NCBI GenBank assembly: GCA_963793675.1
Contig: CAWCBA010000004.1
Location: 1 to 64,000 of the forward strand
Length of the DNA stretch: 64,000 bases
Direction: 5' to 3'
Origin: RPQJ01 sp963793675
GTDB lineage: Bacteria > Pseudomonadota > Gammaproteobacteria > Steroidobacterales > Steroidobacteraceae
The position numbers were made by a program, and so were the translations under genes. Positions within the stretch are counted from its first letter, which is position 1. Every line of letters starts with the position of its first letter. Shown in pieces: positions 1-10,733 of the stretch. Below the pieces are notes generated by a model. The model was not told the DNA's origin, did not search any database, and was given only the letters and a program-made list of their open reading frames with translations.

Positions 1-32
1 GCCCACGGGTTAACGTAAGCCTTTGATTTCAC

Positions 33-109
33 TGGTGCGCCCGGAGAGATTCGAACTCCCGACCTTCTGGTTCGTAGCCAGACGCTCTATCCAACTGAGC
101 TACGGGCGC
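33..109 (-). tRNA. tRNA-Arg (anticodon ACG)
   Basis: The minus strand folds as a full cloverleaf. The acceptor stem GCGCCCG pairs with CGGGCGC, the anticodon loop holds ACG between the stems CTGG and CCAG, and the T loop has the TTCGAAT core. The discriminator A and the CCA end are encoded in the DNA (positions 33-36). It lies 13 bp from a tRNA-Ser gene on the same strand, downstream of csrA, as in many gammaproteobacteria. Confidence 0.97.
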
Positions 110-122
110 GTGATGAACGTCC

Positions 123-213
123 TGGCGGAGAGAGAGGGATTCGAACCCTCGAAGGGCTTTTGACCCTTACGCCCTTAGCAGGGGCGCGCCTTCGACCACT
201 CGGCCATCTCTCC
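123..213 (-). tRNA. tRNA-Ser (anticodon GCU)
   Basis: This is a 91-nt class II tRNA on the minus strand. The acceptor stem GGAGAGA pairs with TCTCTCC, the anticodon loop is CTGCTAA (GCT), and there is a long variable arm of the serine type. The discriminator G and the CCA end are encoded (positions 123-126). It is probably co-transcribed with the adjacent tRNA-Arg. Confidence 0.97.
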
Positions 214-309
214 GTTTTTAGGAGAGCCGCGAAGGATAAACGTCCGGAGCCGCCCCGTAAAGCTTGGGGCCGGAAAATGGCGTGCTATTTGACCTCGGTG
301 GCTCGCGGG

Positions 310-573
310 TCAGAGATACGGCTCGGGGTCCATGCCATCGGTGGCATGGCCGTTGCCGCTCGTGCGTACAGCGGCCGGACGGGCAGACGTCGTGCCACTC
401 CCGTCCTGCTCTTCGCGCTTGATACGCTCGAAAATCTCTTCCCGGTGGACAGCCACGTCGCGCGGCGCGTTGACGCCGATACGGACCTGGTTGCCTTTGA
501 CGCCGAGCACGGTGACGGTCACGTCGTTGCCGATCATGACGGTCTCACCCACGCGTCTCGTAAGAATCAACAT
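310..573 (-). CDS. csrA: Carbon storage regulator CsrA with C-terminal extension
   Basis: CsrA is a dimeric RNA-binding protein that controls translation and stability of mRNAs by binding GGA motifs in their leaders. The start MLILTRRVGETV matches the family exactly, and an AGGAGA Shine-Dalgarno lies just upstream of the ATG at 573; an earlier in-frame Met at 627 is not needed. The core (about residues 1-60) keeps the N-terminal Arg residues, the GxxV strand and the VHREEI segment. The protein is 87 aa, about 25 residues longer than E. coli CsrA (61 aa). The extra tail is polar and rich in Ser, Thr, Gly and Pro. The gene sits between alaS and tRNA-Ser, its usual place. Confidence 0.96.
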   Translation of the reverse strand: MLILTRRVGETVMIGNDVTVTVLGVKGNQVRIGVNAPRDVAVHREEIFERIKREEQDGSGTTSARPAAVRTSGNGHATDGMDPEPYL

Positions 574-883
574 GAACGTCTCCTGGCCTGCATGGCGTCG
601 TACGTCGCCGGACTCGATTCCATTCAATCCTTCTTCCTGCGTCCGGTCGGGAGCGGTTTCCCACTCACAAGACCATCGGCATACGCAGGAAGCAACGGCC
701 CAATCCCCCCAACCAGCTCGAGCATTATATGCACATGAATATGCACAGTATTTCCGCGCACGAACAATAGCGCGCGCGCAATCAAAAGTCAGTACGCGCT
801 GACAACTGATGCGTCCTTATTGGTTTGATATTTCTTACTCGAACGGAACGGATTTTTTCCGCTCGAGCAAAGCCGTCAACGCG
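574..883. other. alaS-csrA intergenic region
   Basis: This 310-bp stretch holds no supportable gene. It is AT-richer than its surroundings and contains the csrA -10 candidate at 724-729. Near the alaS end (about 841-875) an imperfect inverted repeat with GAACGGATTTTTTCCG at its centre could act as the alaS terminator. I see no second clear promoter or small RNA. Confidence 0.5.
724..729 (-). promoter_or_regulatory. Candidate -10 box for csrA
   Basis: The minus strand reads a perfect TATAAT here, about 150 nt before the csrA start. No good TTGACA-like -35 is found at 16-18 bp spacing, so the promoter may need an activator or may be read by another sigma factor. The long leader would leave room for the post-transcriptional control known for csrA in other species. 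This is inference from the motif alone. Confidence 0.4.
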
Positions 884-3520
<2,637 letters not shown>

Positions 3521-3524
<4 letters not shown>

Positions 3525-4018
3525 GGCTCTGGGTCGTCGTCGCCGGGGCCGAGGGCGGCCCGGATCTGGTCCGAAGAAAACCCGCGATATTGGAGGAAGC
3601 GTGCCTGTTTTGCACGTTCGCGGTAGTCGGCTGGAGGCGACAACCCGAACTTGCGACGACGGGCTTCCCGGGCCGCCTGGATCCAGTCCGTTTCAGTGGT
3701 GTCGAGCGCCTGGTCGATCGTCTCGGACTCGACGCCGCGATCGCGCAGGCCCATGCGGACGCGCAATGGGCCTTGCCCACGTCCCGCGCGCTGGGTGACG
3801 AACTGCTCGGCAAACCGCTCTTCGCGCAGGAACCCTTCCTGCACGACAGCGGCCACCGCCGCCTCGACCACCGCAGCGCCATACCCCTTGCGGAGCAGGC
3901 GCTCGGTCAGCTCGTGGCGGCTGAAATCACGCCCCGCCAGCAGGGCGTAGGCCGCGGTCTGGACGGTGCGCTGATCCGCCTCCGCCGCCGCCCCGGGCTC
4001 AGGCCTCCGACGCCTCAC
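3521..4018 (-). CDS. recX: Regulatory protein RecX
   Basis: RecX binds RecA filaments and limits their growth and activity. About 165 aa, three-helix repeat protein: RDFSRHELTERLLRKGY near the N terminus, then EGFLREERFAEQF, and a C-terminal RFLQYRGFSSDQIRAAL typical of the family. The chosen start is the GTG at 4018, inside the recA 3' end (20-bp overlap), with GAGG-rich sequence before it. The frame is open further upstream, but that part is only the recA shadow. The stop codon overlaps the alaS start (ATGA), so recA, recX and alaS look translationally coupled. Confidence 0.92.
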
Positions 4019-5039
4019 CCGTGGCCGCCTCGCCCTTCTTCGGCACCAGCAGCTTGGCCCGGACGGCGGTCTCGATTTCGCGCGCGGTATCCGGGTGCTG
4101 GGTGAGGTAGTTGCGGACGTTTTCCTTGCCCTGGCCGATGCGCTCGCCCTTGTAGGCGTACCACGAGCCGGACTTCTCGATGATGTTCTGCGCCACGCCG
4201 AGCTCGATGATCTCGCCTTCGCGCGAGATGCCAACGCCGTACATGATCTCGAACTCGGCCTCGCGGAACGGCGGTGCGACCTTGTTCTTCACGACCTTGA
4301 CGCGCGTCTGGTTGCCCACGACTTCCTCGCCCTGCTTGATCGCGCCGATGCGGCGGATGTCGAGACGGACGGAGGCGTAGAACTTGAGTGCGTTGCCGCC
4401 GGTGGTGGTCTCGGGATTGCCGAACATCACGCCGATCTTCATGCGGATCTGGTTGATGAAGATGACGATCGTGTTCGAGCGCTTGATGTTGCCGGTGAGC
4501 TTGCGCAGCGCCTGCGACATGAGGCGCGCCTGCGCGCCCATCTGCATGTCGCCCATCTCGCCTTCGATTTCGGCCTTGGGCGTGAGCGCGGCAACGGAGT
4601 CGACGACGACGATGTCGACCGCGTTCGAGCGCACCAGCATGTCGGTGATTTCGAGGGCCTGCTCGCCGTTGTCCGGCTGCGAGACGAGCAGTTCGTTGAC
4701 GTCCACGCCGAGCTTTTCGGCGTAGGCCGGGTCGAGCGCGTGTTCGGCATCGACGAAGGCCGCCGTGCCGCCGCTGCGCTGCACCTGGGCGACGACCGTG
4801 AGCGCGAGGGTGGTCTTGCCCGAGGATTCCGGCCCGTAAATCTCGATGACGCGGCCCTTCGGCAGGCCACCGACGCCGAGCGCGATGTCGAGCCCGAGCG
4901 AGCCGGTCGAGACGACTTCCACGTCGTAACTGTTGGAGTCGCCAAGGCGCATGACCGAGCCCTTGCCGAACTGCTTCTCGATCTGGCCGAGCGCTGCGAC
5001 CAGGGCCTTCTTGCGGTTTTCTTCCATTGCGTTGCTCAT
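3999..5039 (-). CDS. recA: Recombinase RecA
   Basis: RecA forms filaments on single-stranded DNA, catalyses homologous strand exchange and triggers LexA self-cleavage. The 346-aa protein is complete: the N-terminal helix with GQIEKQFGKGSVMRLG, Walker A GPESSGKTT at about residue 70, Walker B VVVDSVAAL, loop L1 (EGEMGDMQMGAQARLMSQALRK region), loop L2 with NQIRMKIGVMFGNPE, and an acidic C-terminal tail. The start is either the Met at 5039 or the Met three codons later. An SOS-type LexA box and a perfect hairpin lie in the 96-bp leader. recX follows with a 20-bp overlap. Confidence 0.98.
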   Translation of the reverse strand: MSNAMEENRKKALVAALGQIEKQFGKGSVMRLGDSNSYDVEVVSTGSLGLDIALGVGGLPKGRVIEIYGPESSGKTTLALTVVAQVQRSGGTAAFVDAEHALDPAYAEKLGVDVNELLVSQPDNGEQALEITDMLVRSNAVDIVVVDSVAALTPKAEIEGEMGDMQMGAQARLMSQALRKLTGNIKRSNTIVIFINQIRMKIGVMFGNPETTTGGNALKFYASVRLDIRRIGAIKQGEEVVGNQTRVKVVKNKVAPPFREAEFEIMYGVGISREGEIIELGVAQNIIEKSGSWYAYKGERIGQGKENVRNYLTQHPDTAREIETAVRAKLLVPKKGEAATGEASEA

Positions 5040-5052
5040 GAGTCAGGCGTTG

Positions 5053-5071
5053 GAGCCGGGTAGCCCGGCTC
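5053..5071 (-). other. Hairpin in the recA leader
   Basis: GAGCCGGG-TAG-CCCGGCTC is a perfect 8-bp stem with a 3-nt loop, ending 13 nt before the recA start codon. In the mRNA it would sit directly upstream of the ribosome-binding region, where no good Shine-Dalgarno is seen. It may modulate recA translation or mRNA stability; there is no U-tract, so it is not an intrinsic terminator. Confidence 0.45.
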
Positions 5072-5094
5072 GTGAAAGGAGATCTGCGGGATGG

Positions 5095-5110
5095 CTGCAT
5101 TATTCCACAG
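5095..5110 (-). promoter_or_regulatory. LexA (SOS) box upstream of recA
   Basis: On the minus strand the sequence is CTGTGGAATAATGCAG, one mismatch from the gammaproteobacterial consensus CTGT-N8-ACAG, 55 bp upstream of the recA start. It overlaps an AATAAT that could serve as the -10. LexA repression with release on DNA damage is the expected control. Confidence 0.75.
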
Positions 5111-5135
5111 CCCTGCCCGTGGGCGGTCCGAAAAA

Positions 5136-5687
5136 TTACCCGGAATCACCGGTTTCTCCGCCGCCCTCGACCGCGTGATTCCACCAGTCCAGAGGCTCAT
5201 AGCGTGAGCCTGCCGGGTCGGTCACGGAGCGTACGAGCGCGAAGCCACCTGATCGCCACACGAACGGCGGATCGAGCAGCGAATCCGCGGCGGATCGCAC
5301 TTTGCGCGCGAGCGTCAGGTGCGGGCGGAACGGGCGTAGGTCGGTCGCGAAACCTTCCGCGACGAGCGCAGCGCGCAGTTGCGCGACGAGCGTCGCGAGC
5401 TCGGCGGGTACACGACTCGCCACGAGACACACGACCTGCGGCTTGCGCCAGTGCTCGACCCGATCGAACTCGATCGCCATGGACGGCCGGCTCACGCGGT
5501 CAGCGGCGGCTCGCAGCGCCGGCTGGCGTTCACGGGGAACCTGTCCCAGGAATTCGAGCGTGACGTGCCACTGGTCGGGGCGCTGCGGCTTGCCCGCAAG
5601 CGACGCGCTGATCCTCTCGACGCGGGCGCGCAGAGCCTGGCGCAGGGCGGCATCCGGCCAGAGCGCGAAAAAGAGCCGGTCGCTCAT
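5136..5687 (-). CDS. thpR: RNA 2',3'-cyclic phosphodiesterase (2H phosphoesterase)
   Basis: This 183-aa member of the 2H family (old name LigT) hydrolyses 2',3'-cyclic phosphate ends of RNA. The N terminus RLFFALWPD is typical. Both catalytic HxTL motifs are present: HVTLEFLG near residue 45 and HLTLARKV near residue 130. The ATG at 5687 overlaps the pncC stop (ATGA), so translation is probably coupled. It stands between pncC and recA, where some relatives of this gene order also carry a 2H gene. The 3' end is 96 bp from the recA start. Confidence 0.9.
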   Translation of the reverse strand: MSDRLFFALWPDAALRQALRARVERISASLAGKPQRPDQWHVTLEFLGQVPRERQPALRAAADRVSRPSMAIEFDRVEHWRKPQVVCLVASRVPAELATLVAQLRAALVAEGFATDLRPFRPHLTLARKVRSAADSLLDPPFVWRSGGFALVRSVTDPAGSRYEPLDWWNHAVEGGGETGDSG

Positions 5688-6188
5688 GCGGTCAGCAGTC
5701 GCTCCAAGGCACATTGGACCGTCCAGCGCCGCACCTCGTCGCGCCCGCCCTGGAACTGCTCGCGGCGCGTTTCGGCACGCGAACGATCCGTCCTTTTCGC
5801 GCCAGGCCCAGGCCAGCCAGACCGTCCCAACGGGTTTGTCGGCCGTGCCGCCGTCGGGCCCTGCCACGCCGCTCACGGCGACGGCCAGGGTACAGCCGGT
5901 GCGAGCCAGCGCACCCGCTGCCATCGCCTTCACGACGGGCTCGCTGACGGCGCCGTGCCGCGCCAGCAGGTCCGCCGGCACGCCAAGGAGGGCGGCCTTG
6001 AGGGCGTTCGAGTAGGCAACCACCCCACCCTGGAACCACTGCGAACTGCCGGCCACGTCCGTGCACGCTTTGGCGATCCAGCCGCCGGTGCAGGACTCGG
6101 CCGTGGCGAGGGTCGCAGCCCGGGCCAGCAGGCGGTCGCCCACGGACCGGGCCAGGCGCTGCAGGTCAACATCGGTGGGAGCCGTCAT
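5684..6188 (-). CDS. pncC: Nicotinamide-nucleotide amidohydrolase, CinA C-terminal type (frameshift)
   Basis: PncC converts NMN to nicotinate mononucleotide in the pyridine nucleotide cycle. The stand-alone CinA C-terminal domain shows ATAESCTGGWIAKACTD, SSQWFQGGVVAYSNALK and AVSGVAGPDGGTADKPVGTVW. The frame is broken at about 5774 by one extra base in a GG pair. Removing it gives the expected end RRWTVQCALERLLTA and 167 aa, close to E. coli PncC (165). The stop then overlaps the thpR start. It opens the pncC-thpR-recA-recX-alaS group. Confidence 0.9.
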
Positions 6189-6280
6189 GCGACAATTCTA
6201 CCGGCCCCTTGCCGGCAGCGGCGCGCCGTCGCTATCTTGCAGGCCGAGGCTTGGATCACCCAACAAACAGGCAGGAACCC

Positions 6281-6763
6281 ATGAAAATCGCTTCGCTTGC
6301 AGTGGCGCTCGCCGTCGCTGCCTTCCCCGTCGTGACCCACGCGCAGGCCACCCCGGCGGCGCCGAGCGTCAAGGCGGATGAGCAGGTCGTCCTCAAGCAG
6401 GTCATGACCGACAAACGCGCCGTGTACGCGAAGAACCTGCAACTCACGGATGCCGAGAGCCGCGCCTTCTGGCCGGTCTACGACGAATACGAAGGCAAGG
6501 CCAAGAAGCTCAACGACGAGTTCATCGCGCTCGTCGACGACTACGCGGCGAAGTACGGTGCCATCACCGACGCCGACGCCACGGCGATGCTCAAGCAGAA
6601 GATGCGCATCGAGAAGGACCGCGAGGCCCTCAAGCAGATCTACACCAAGAAGGTCGCGAAGGTGCTGCCGCCGGTCAAGGCGCTGCGCTATGCGCAGATC
6701 GAGACGCGACTCGATAACATGATTCGTCGCGAGGTCTACGGCCTCATCCCGCTCGCGCAATAA
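6281..6763 (+). CDS. Secreted helical protein, Spy/CpxP-like architecture
   Basis: 160 aa with a clear Sec signal peptide (cleavage after THAQA, about residue 22). The rest is charged and almost entirely helical, with LTDAESRAFWPVYDEY near residue 65 and a Lys/Arg-rich C-terminal half. The start ATG at 6281 follows AGGAA. The length, periplasmic location and LTxxE helix resemble LTxxQ-motif periplasmic chaperones (Spy/CpxP), but I cannot assign it firmly. The next gene is a divergent paralogue (shared VLP...KVLRxxQI-N/R-L pattern near the C terminus), so this is a tandem duplication. Confidence 0.75.
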   Translation: MKIASLAVALAVAAFPVVTHAQATPAAPSVKADEQVVLKQVMTDKRAVYAKNLQLTDAESRAFWPVYDEYEGKAKKLNDEFIALVDDYAAKYGAITDADATAMLKQKMRIEKDREALKQIYTKKVAKVLPPVKALRYAQIETRLDNMIRREVYGLIPLAQ

Positions 6764-6796
6764 TTCAGATAGACAGGAATTCCACGGAGCTTATAC

Positions 6797-7271
6797 ATGA
6801 AGAATTTCAAGATCGTCCTTGCCGCCACCGCACTGTTGTCGGTCACGGCGCCGTTCGCCGCGCAGGCACAGTCGACCTACGACGAGACGCAGCAGCTGAT
6901 CGCGCAGATCCAGACCGATTCGCGCGCGATCGTGCTCCAGTCCATGGCGCTTGACGACGCGCAGTTGGCGGCCTTCACGCCCGTATTCGACGCCTACCAG
7001 GCGGAGACCAAGAAACTGGCGCAGCGCCAGCGTCGACCTCATCAGCGCATACTCGTCGAATTACGATTCCATGACCGACGGCGCGGCCAAGGGCCTGCTG
7101 AACGACTGGCTCAAGCTGCAGGACGACGAGCTTTCGCTCACCAGGAAGTACGCCAAGAAACTGGACAAGGTGCTGCCGTCGACCAAGGTGCTGCGCTTCG
7201 TGCAGATCCAGAACAAGCTCGGCACGCTGCTGAGCCTGCCCGCCGTGCAGGGCGTTCCGCTCGCCAAGTAA
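6797..7271 (+). CDS. Paralogous secreted helical protein (frameshift)
   Basis: This has a signal peptide ending in AAQAQ (about residue 24), then a helical domain like that of the upstream neighbour: LDDAQLAAFTPVFDAYQAETKKLA matches its LTDAE...FWPVYDEYEGKAKKL. The frame breaks at about 7029. Removing one base in the CGCCAGCG stretch joins it to VDLISAYSSNYDSM and on to GVPLAK at 7271, for about 157 aa. It follows its paralogue by 33 bp and precedes a lipoprotein gene by 18 bp, so the three form an operon. Function unknown. Confidence 0.72.
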
Positions 7272-7289
7272 TCCGCAAGGAAGGCAACC

Positions 7290-7910
7290 ATGATGAATCC
7301 ACGTTTGACCCGCTTGCCGTTCGTCACCGCACTCGTGGCGGTGGCGGCGCTCGCTGGCGGTTGCGCCAGCGGTCCGGATGTCCGCAGCGATTACGATCGT
7401 GCCGTCGACTTCGGCAAGTACAAGACGTACAACTTTCTCGCGGCCGCCGACGGCAATCCTGCCGAGTTCCAGTCGATCGCCCAGCAGATGATGCAGCAGG
7501 CGGCTTCGCGCGAGATGGAAGCGCGCGGCTACGCCAAGTCCGATAACCCGGACCTGCTGCTCAACTTCAAGGGCAAGCTCGAGGAGAAGACCGACATCCA
7601 GTCGACGCCGGCGCCGTATTACGGCCCGTCGTACGGTTATCGGGGCTGGTACGGCGCACCGTACGGGGCCTACGGTTATGGCGGCACCGAGGTGACGACG
7701 CGCCGCTACAAGGTCGGCACGCTGGTCATGGACGTGATCGACCGTGAAAAGCGCCAGGCCGTGTTCCAGGGCGGATTCGAGGACGTCGTCACGTCCAAGA
7801 TGATGCAGGACAAGCAGGGCACGATCACGAACGCGGTCGCGGCGATCTTCACCAGGTACCCGTTCGTCGCGGGCCAGTCTGCCCCGGTCGCACCGGCCGA
7901 GAAGAAGTAG
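7290..7910 (+). CDS. DUF4136 family lipoprotein
   Basis: 206 aa with a lipobox LAGGC (Cys about 25), so it is predicted to be lipidated and membrane-attached. The DUF4136 domain follows: YDRAVDFGKYKTYNFL, EMEARGYAKSDNPDLLLNF, a Tyr/Gly-rich insert (about residues 108-130) and a C-terminal KVGTLVMDVIDREKRQAVFQGGFED. AAGGAAGG precedes the start. Members are common in proteobacterial envelopes; their role is unknown. It is the last gene of the three-gene plus-strand unit and is followed by a strong terminator. Confidence 0.88.
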   Translation: MMNPRLTRLPFVTALVAVAALAGGCASGPDVRSDYDRAVDFGKYKTYNFLAAADGNPAEFQSIAQQMMQQAASREMEARGYAKSDNPDLLLNFKGKLEEKTDIQSTPAPYYGPSYGYRGWYGAPYGAYGYGGTEVTTRRYKVGTLVMDVIDREKRQAVFQGGFEDVVTSKMMQDKQGTITNAVAAIFTRYPFVAGQSAPVAPAEKK

Positions 7911-7934
7911 CAGTCGCTGTCCCGCTGCGTGCGG

Positions 7935-7972
7935 GAAAAAAAGCCGGGCCATGAGGCCCGGCTTTTTCTTTG
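7935..7972. terminator. Bidirectional intrinsic terminator
   Basis: AAGCCGGGCC-ATGA-GGCCCGGCTT (7941-7964) is a perfect 10-bp stem followed by TTTCTTT on the plus strand and preceded by AAAAAAA, so it also ends minus-strand transcripts. It separates the convergent DUF4136 gene and the 8005-8589 gene. Confidence 0.9.
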
Positions 7973-8004
7973 GTGCGCGCCCGATCGCGGCGCGGACTGC
8001 AGAC

Positions 8005-8589
8005 TTACTTGGCGGGTGCTTCTTCGACCTTGATGGCAAGCGCTTCGGTGTAGGTCAGCTCGACCGTGTCACCTACGCTCACGCCTACGAGCTTCTCGGG
8101 ATGCAGCACTTTGATGGTGCGCACTTCGCCCGAGTGGCCCTTGAATGTCACCGAAGGCGCCTGCGGATCGATTGCGGTAATGATGACCGTTGCGGTGGTC
8201 TGGCGCGCCAGCGTACCTTCCGGCTTCTGGCCCAGCTCGGCGGCACCGCCGGCAACCGCCGTCACCGGTGCCGCCGTCGTGCCGCCCTTCTTCACTTCAT
8301 ACGCCAGCGCTTCGCCGTACACGACGTGCAGCACGTCGCCCTTCTTCACCTGCGCGAGGTTCTTGACGTCCTCGCCAGCGACGAACGTGACTTCAGAGCC
8401 GTCCTCTTTCTTCAGCGTGACTTCACGCGTCTTCTGGTCGATCGCCGTGACCACGGCGGTCACTTCGACGGATGCGACCATGGTCTCGCCCTTCGGGGCC
8501 GGGGCCGGGTCCGCCGCGAATACCGCGGTGGCGCCACCTGCCGCACATGCCAGGCAAACGGTCGCGATCGAAAGCTTGAGGAATTTCAT
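8005..8589 (-). CDS. Periplasmic protein with two tandem repeats
   Basis: 194 aa, signal peptide cleaved near ATAVFA (about residue 25). The mature part consists of two copies of a roughly 60-residue beta-rich unit. Copy 1 runs VVTAIDQKTREVTLKKEDG to GDVLHVVYGEALAYEV; copy 2 runs IITAIDPQAPSVTFKGHSG to GDTVELTYTEALAIKV. They are joined by an Ala/Gly/Thr-rich linker. A GGAG site lies before the ATG at 8589. The repeats recall small barrel domains in exported proteins, but I do not recognise the family. It converges on a terminator shared with the DUF4136 operon. Confidence 0.8.
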   Translation of the reverse strand: MKFLKLSIATVCLACAAGGATAVFAADPAPAPKGETMVASVEVTAVVTAIDQKTREVTLKKEDGSEVTFVAGEDVKNLAQVKKGDVLHVVYGEALAYEVKKGGTTAAPVTAVAGGAAELGQKPEGTLARQTTATVIITAIDPQAPSVTFKGHSGEVRTIKVLHPEKLVGVSVGDTVELTYTEALAIKVEEAPAK

Positions 8590-8764
8590 CGTTGAACTGC
8601 TCCGGGTAGTCGGAATGATCGAGAACGCACGGCCGAACCCCAGCGGGGCCCGGGCGGCATTGGGTTTTCAGCCGGTGATTCTAACCCCGCCAGCGACCCG
8701 CGGCTTGGTTTTGAGCCACACGGGCGACAGCGGTCAATCGAAATGCTCCGCGGCAGGGAACCGC

Positions 8765-10601
8765 TCAGCTCTCGAACCAGGCGTCCTGCATCTCGCGGCA
8801 CAGCGGATTTCGAGCTGCAACCACGGCCAGCCACGCGTCGATCCTGGGCAGCTCGAAGCCGAGGAAATAGCGCGCCGCCTGCAGCTTGCCGCGCAGGAAG
8901 CCGTCGTCGCCGCCCGCGGCGGATTCCACCGCCGTGCGAGCGACGTCGAGCCAGAGCCACGCCACGACGACGTGGCCGAACGCCTGCAGGTACGGGGTTG
9001 CGTTCGCCAGGGCCTCCTCGGGCTGACGCGTGCTCCATGCCGCGCGCGTCGCAGCCAGCAGAGCCTGCAGTCCACGCGCGACCGCGGCGGATTCGTCCTG
9101 CAACCCGGCGTGCTCACCCGCCCGCTGCACCGACTGGCCGATGCGCTGCGCCAATAGCGCGAGCGCCCGTGCCGTCGTCCATCAGCACCTTGCGCCCCAG
9201 CAGGTCGAGGCCCTGGATGCCGTGCGTGCCCTCGTGAATCATGTTGAGGCGGTTGTCGCGCCAGTACTGCTCTACCGGAAAGTCGCGCGTATAGCCGTAA
9301 CCGCCGTGCACCTGGATCGCGAGGTTGTTGGCTTCGAGGCACCACTCGGCTGGCCAGCTCTTCGCGATCGGCGTCAGGATCTCGAGCAGTGCCCTGCTCG
9401 CAGGCACGCTCTCGGCGGATCCCGTCCTCGCTTCGTCGACCAACCGGCCGCAATAGAGCTCGAGCGCCAGGCCGCCCTCCACGTATGACTTCTGCGCGAG
9501 CAGCATTCGTTTCACGTCCGCGTGCTCGATGATGCTCACGGGTGGCGATGCGGGATCCTTGCCGGCCGGGGTCGGCGGACGCCCCTGCTTGCGATTGCGG
9601 GCGTAATCGAGGCTCGCCTCGTAGCCCGCGTAGCCGATGCCCACGGCACCGAGTCCGACGCCGATGCGGGCTTCGTTCATCATGTGGAACATGCACTTGA
9701 GGCCGTCCCCGGGCTGCCCCACGAGGTAGCCGATGGCGCCGGCACGACCGCCGACCGGGAACCTGCCTTCACCGAAATTGAGCAGCGTGTTCGGCAGCCC
9801 GCGGTAACCCATCTTGTGATTGAGTCCTGCGAGCGCGACGTCGTTGCGCTCGCCGGTGAGTTCGCCCGCGGCATTGACCAGCAACTTCGGCACGATGAAC
9901 AGCGAAATGCCCCGCACGCCGGGGACCAGCCTGCCGTCCGCAGCGGGAATCTTGGCCAGCACCAGGTGCACGATGTTCTCGGACATGTCGTGCTCGCCGT
10001 TGCTGATCCACATCTTGTTGCCGGTGAGACGGTAACGCGGACCGAGTGCGTCCTGCGCAAAGCCGTCGCCGTCGGGAGTCGCGCGCGTCAGGATGTCGGA
10101 CAGGCTCGAGCCGGCCTGCGGCTCCGAGAGGCACATCGTGCCGAACCACTTGCCGTCGATTTCCTGCTGCGCGAAGACCGACTTCTGCGTCGGCGTACCG
10201 TGCACCATCAACAGGTTGGCGTTGCCGACGGTGAGCATGCCGCCACCGCCGAGACCGACTCCCGCCTTGGCGAAGAAGGCATTGGCGGCCAGTTCAATCA
10301 CGTACGGCAGCTGCATGCCGCCGACGTCGTAGTCCTGCGTTGCTGCGAGCATTCCCGAGTCGACGTAGGCACGTGCCGCGTCGTACGCGCACTGCGGCAG
10401 GATGACGACGCCGTTCTCGAGTCGCGGTTCCTGCGCGTCGACGAGGCGGTTGAACGGCGCAAACTTTTCGTCCGCGATGCGCTGGCAGGTGTCGAGCACC
10501 GACTCGAAGGTCTCGCGGCTGTGTTCGCCGTACCGCGCGTGCCCGGCCAGCGAGGCCACGTCGAGCCAGTCGTTGAGCAGGAAGTCGATCGTCTTGCGCA
10601 T
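8765..10601 (-). CDS. Acyl-CoA dehydrogenase with extended C-terminal domain (frameshift)
   Basis: This is a flavoprotein oxidising acyl-CoA to 2-enoyl-CoA. Domains run from an N-terminal helical part, through the FAD/substrate region (GTMCLSEPQAGSSLSDI, RYRLTGNKMWISNGEHD) and the C-terminal helical domain (QVHGGYGYTRDFPVEQYWRD, HEGTHGIQGLDLLGRK), to the extra C-terminal helical domain of the roughly 600-residue subfamily that also holds 3-methylmercaptopropionyl-CoA dehydrogenase DmdC. That last domain (from LLAQRIGQSV) is in another frame; one extra G/C near 9157-9163 must be removed. The repaired length is 611 aa. The substrate cannot be told from sequence. GAGGA lies before the start at 10601. 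It is divergent from mutS. Confidence 0.9.
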
Positions 10602-10733
10602 GCAGAATCCTCGCGACCGGACCGGCCGGGACCATCACAGTTTGAACCATCCGGCGCTGGACAGACGAAACGCGCTGGCCGGCCTCCCGGCCCGTTCGCG
10701 GGCCGACGGGACAAGAGGCTAGAATCCCGCGGC

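Noticed and set aside
9522..10733. Open frame upstream of and in frame with mutS
   Set aside because: It is the antisense shadow of the acyl-CoA dehydrogenase gene. MutS homology starts at 10734.
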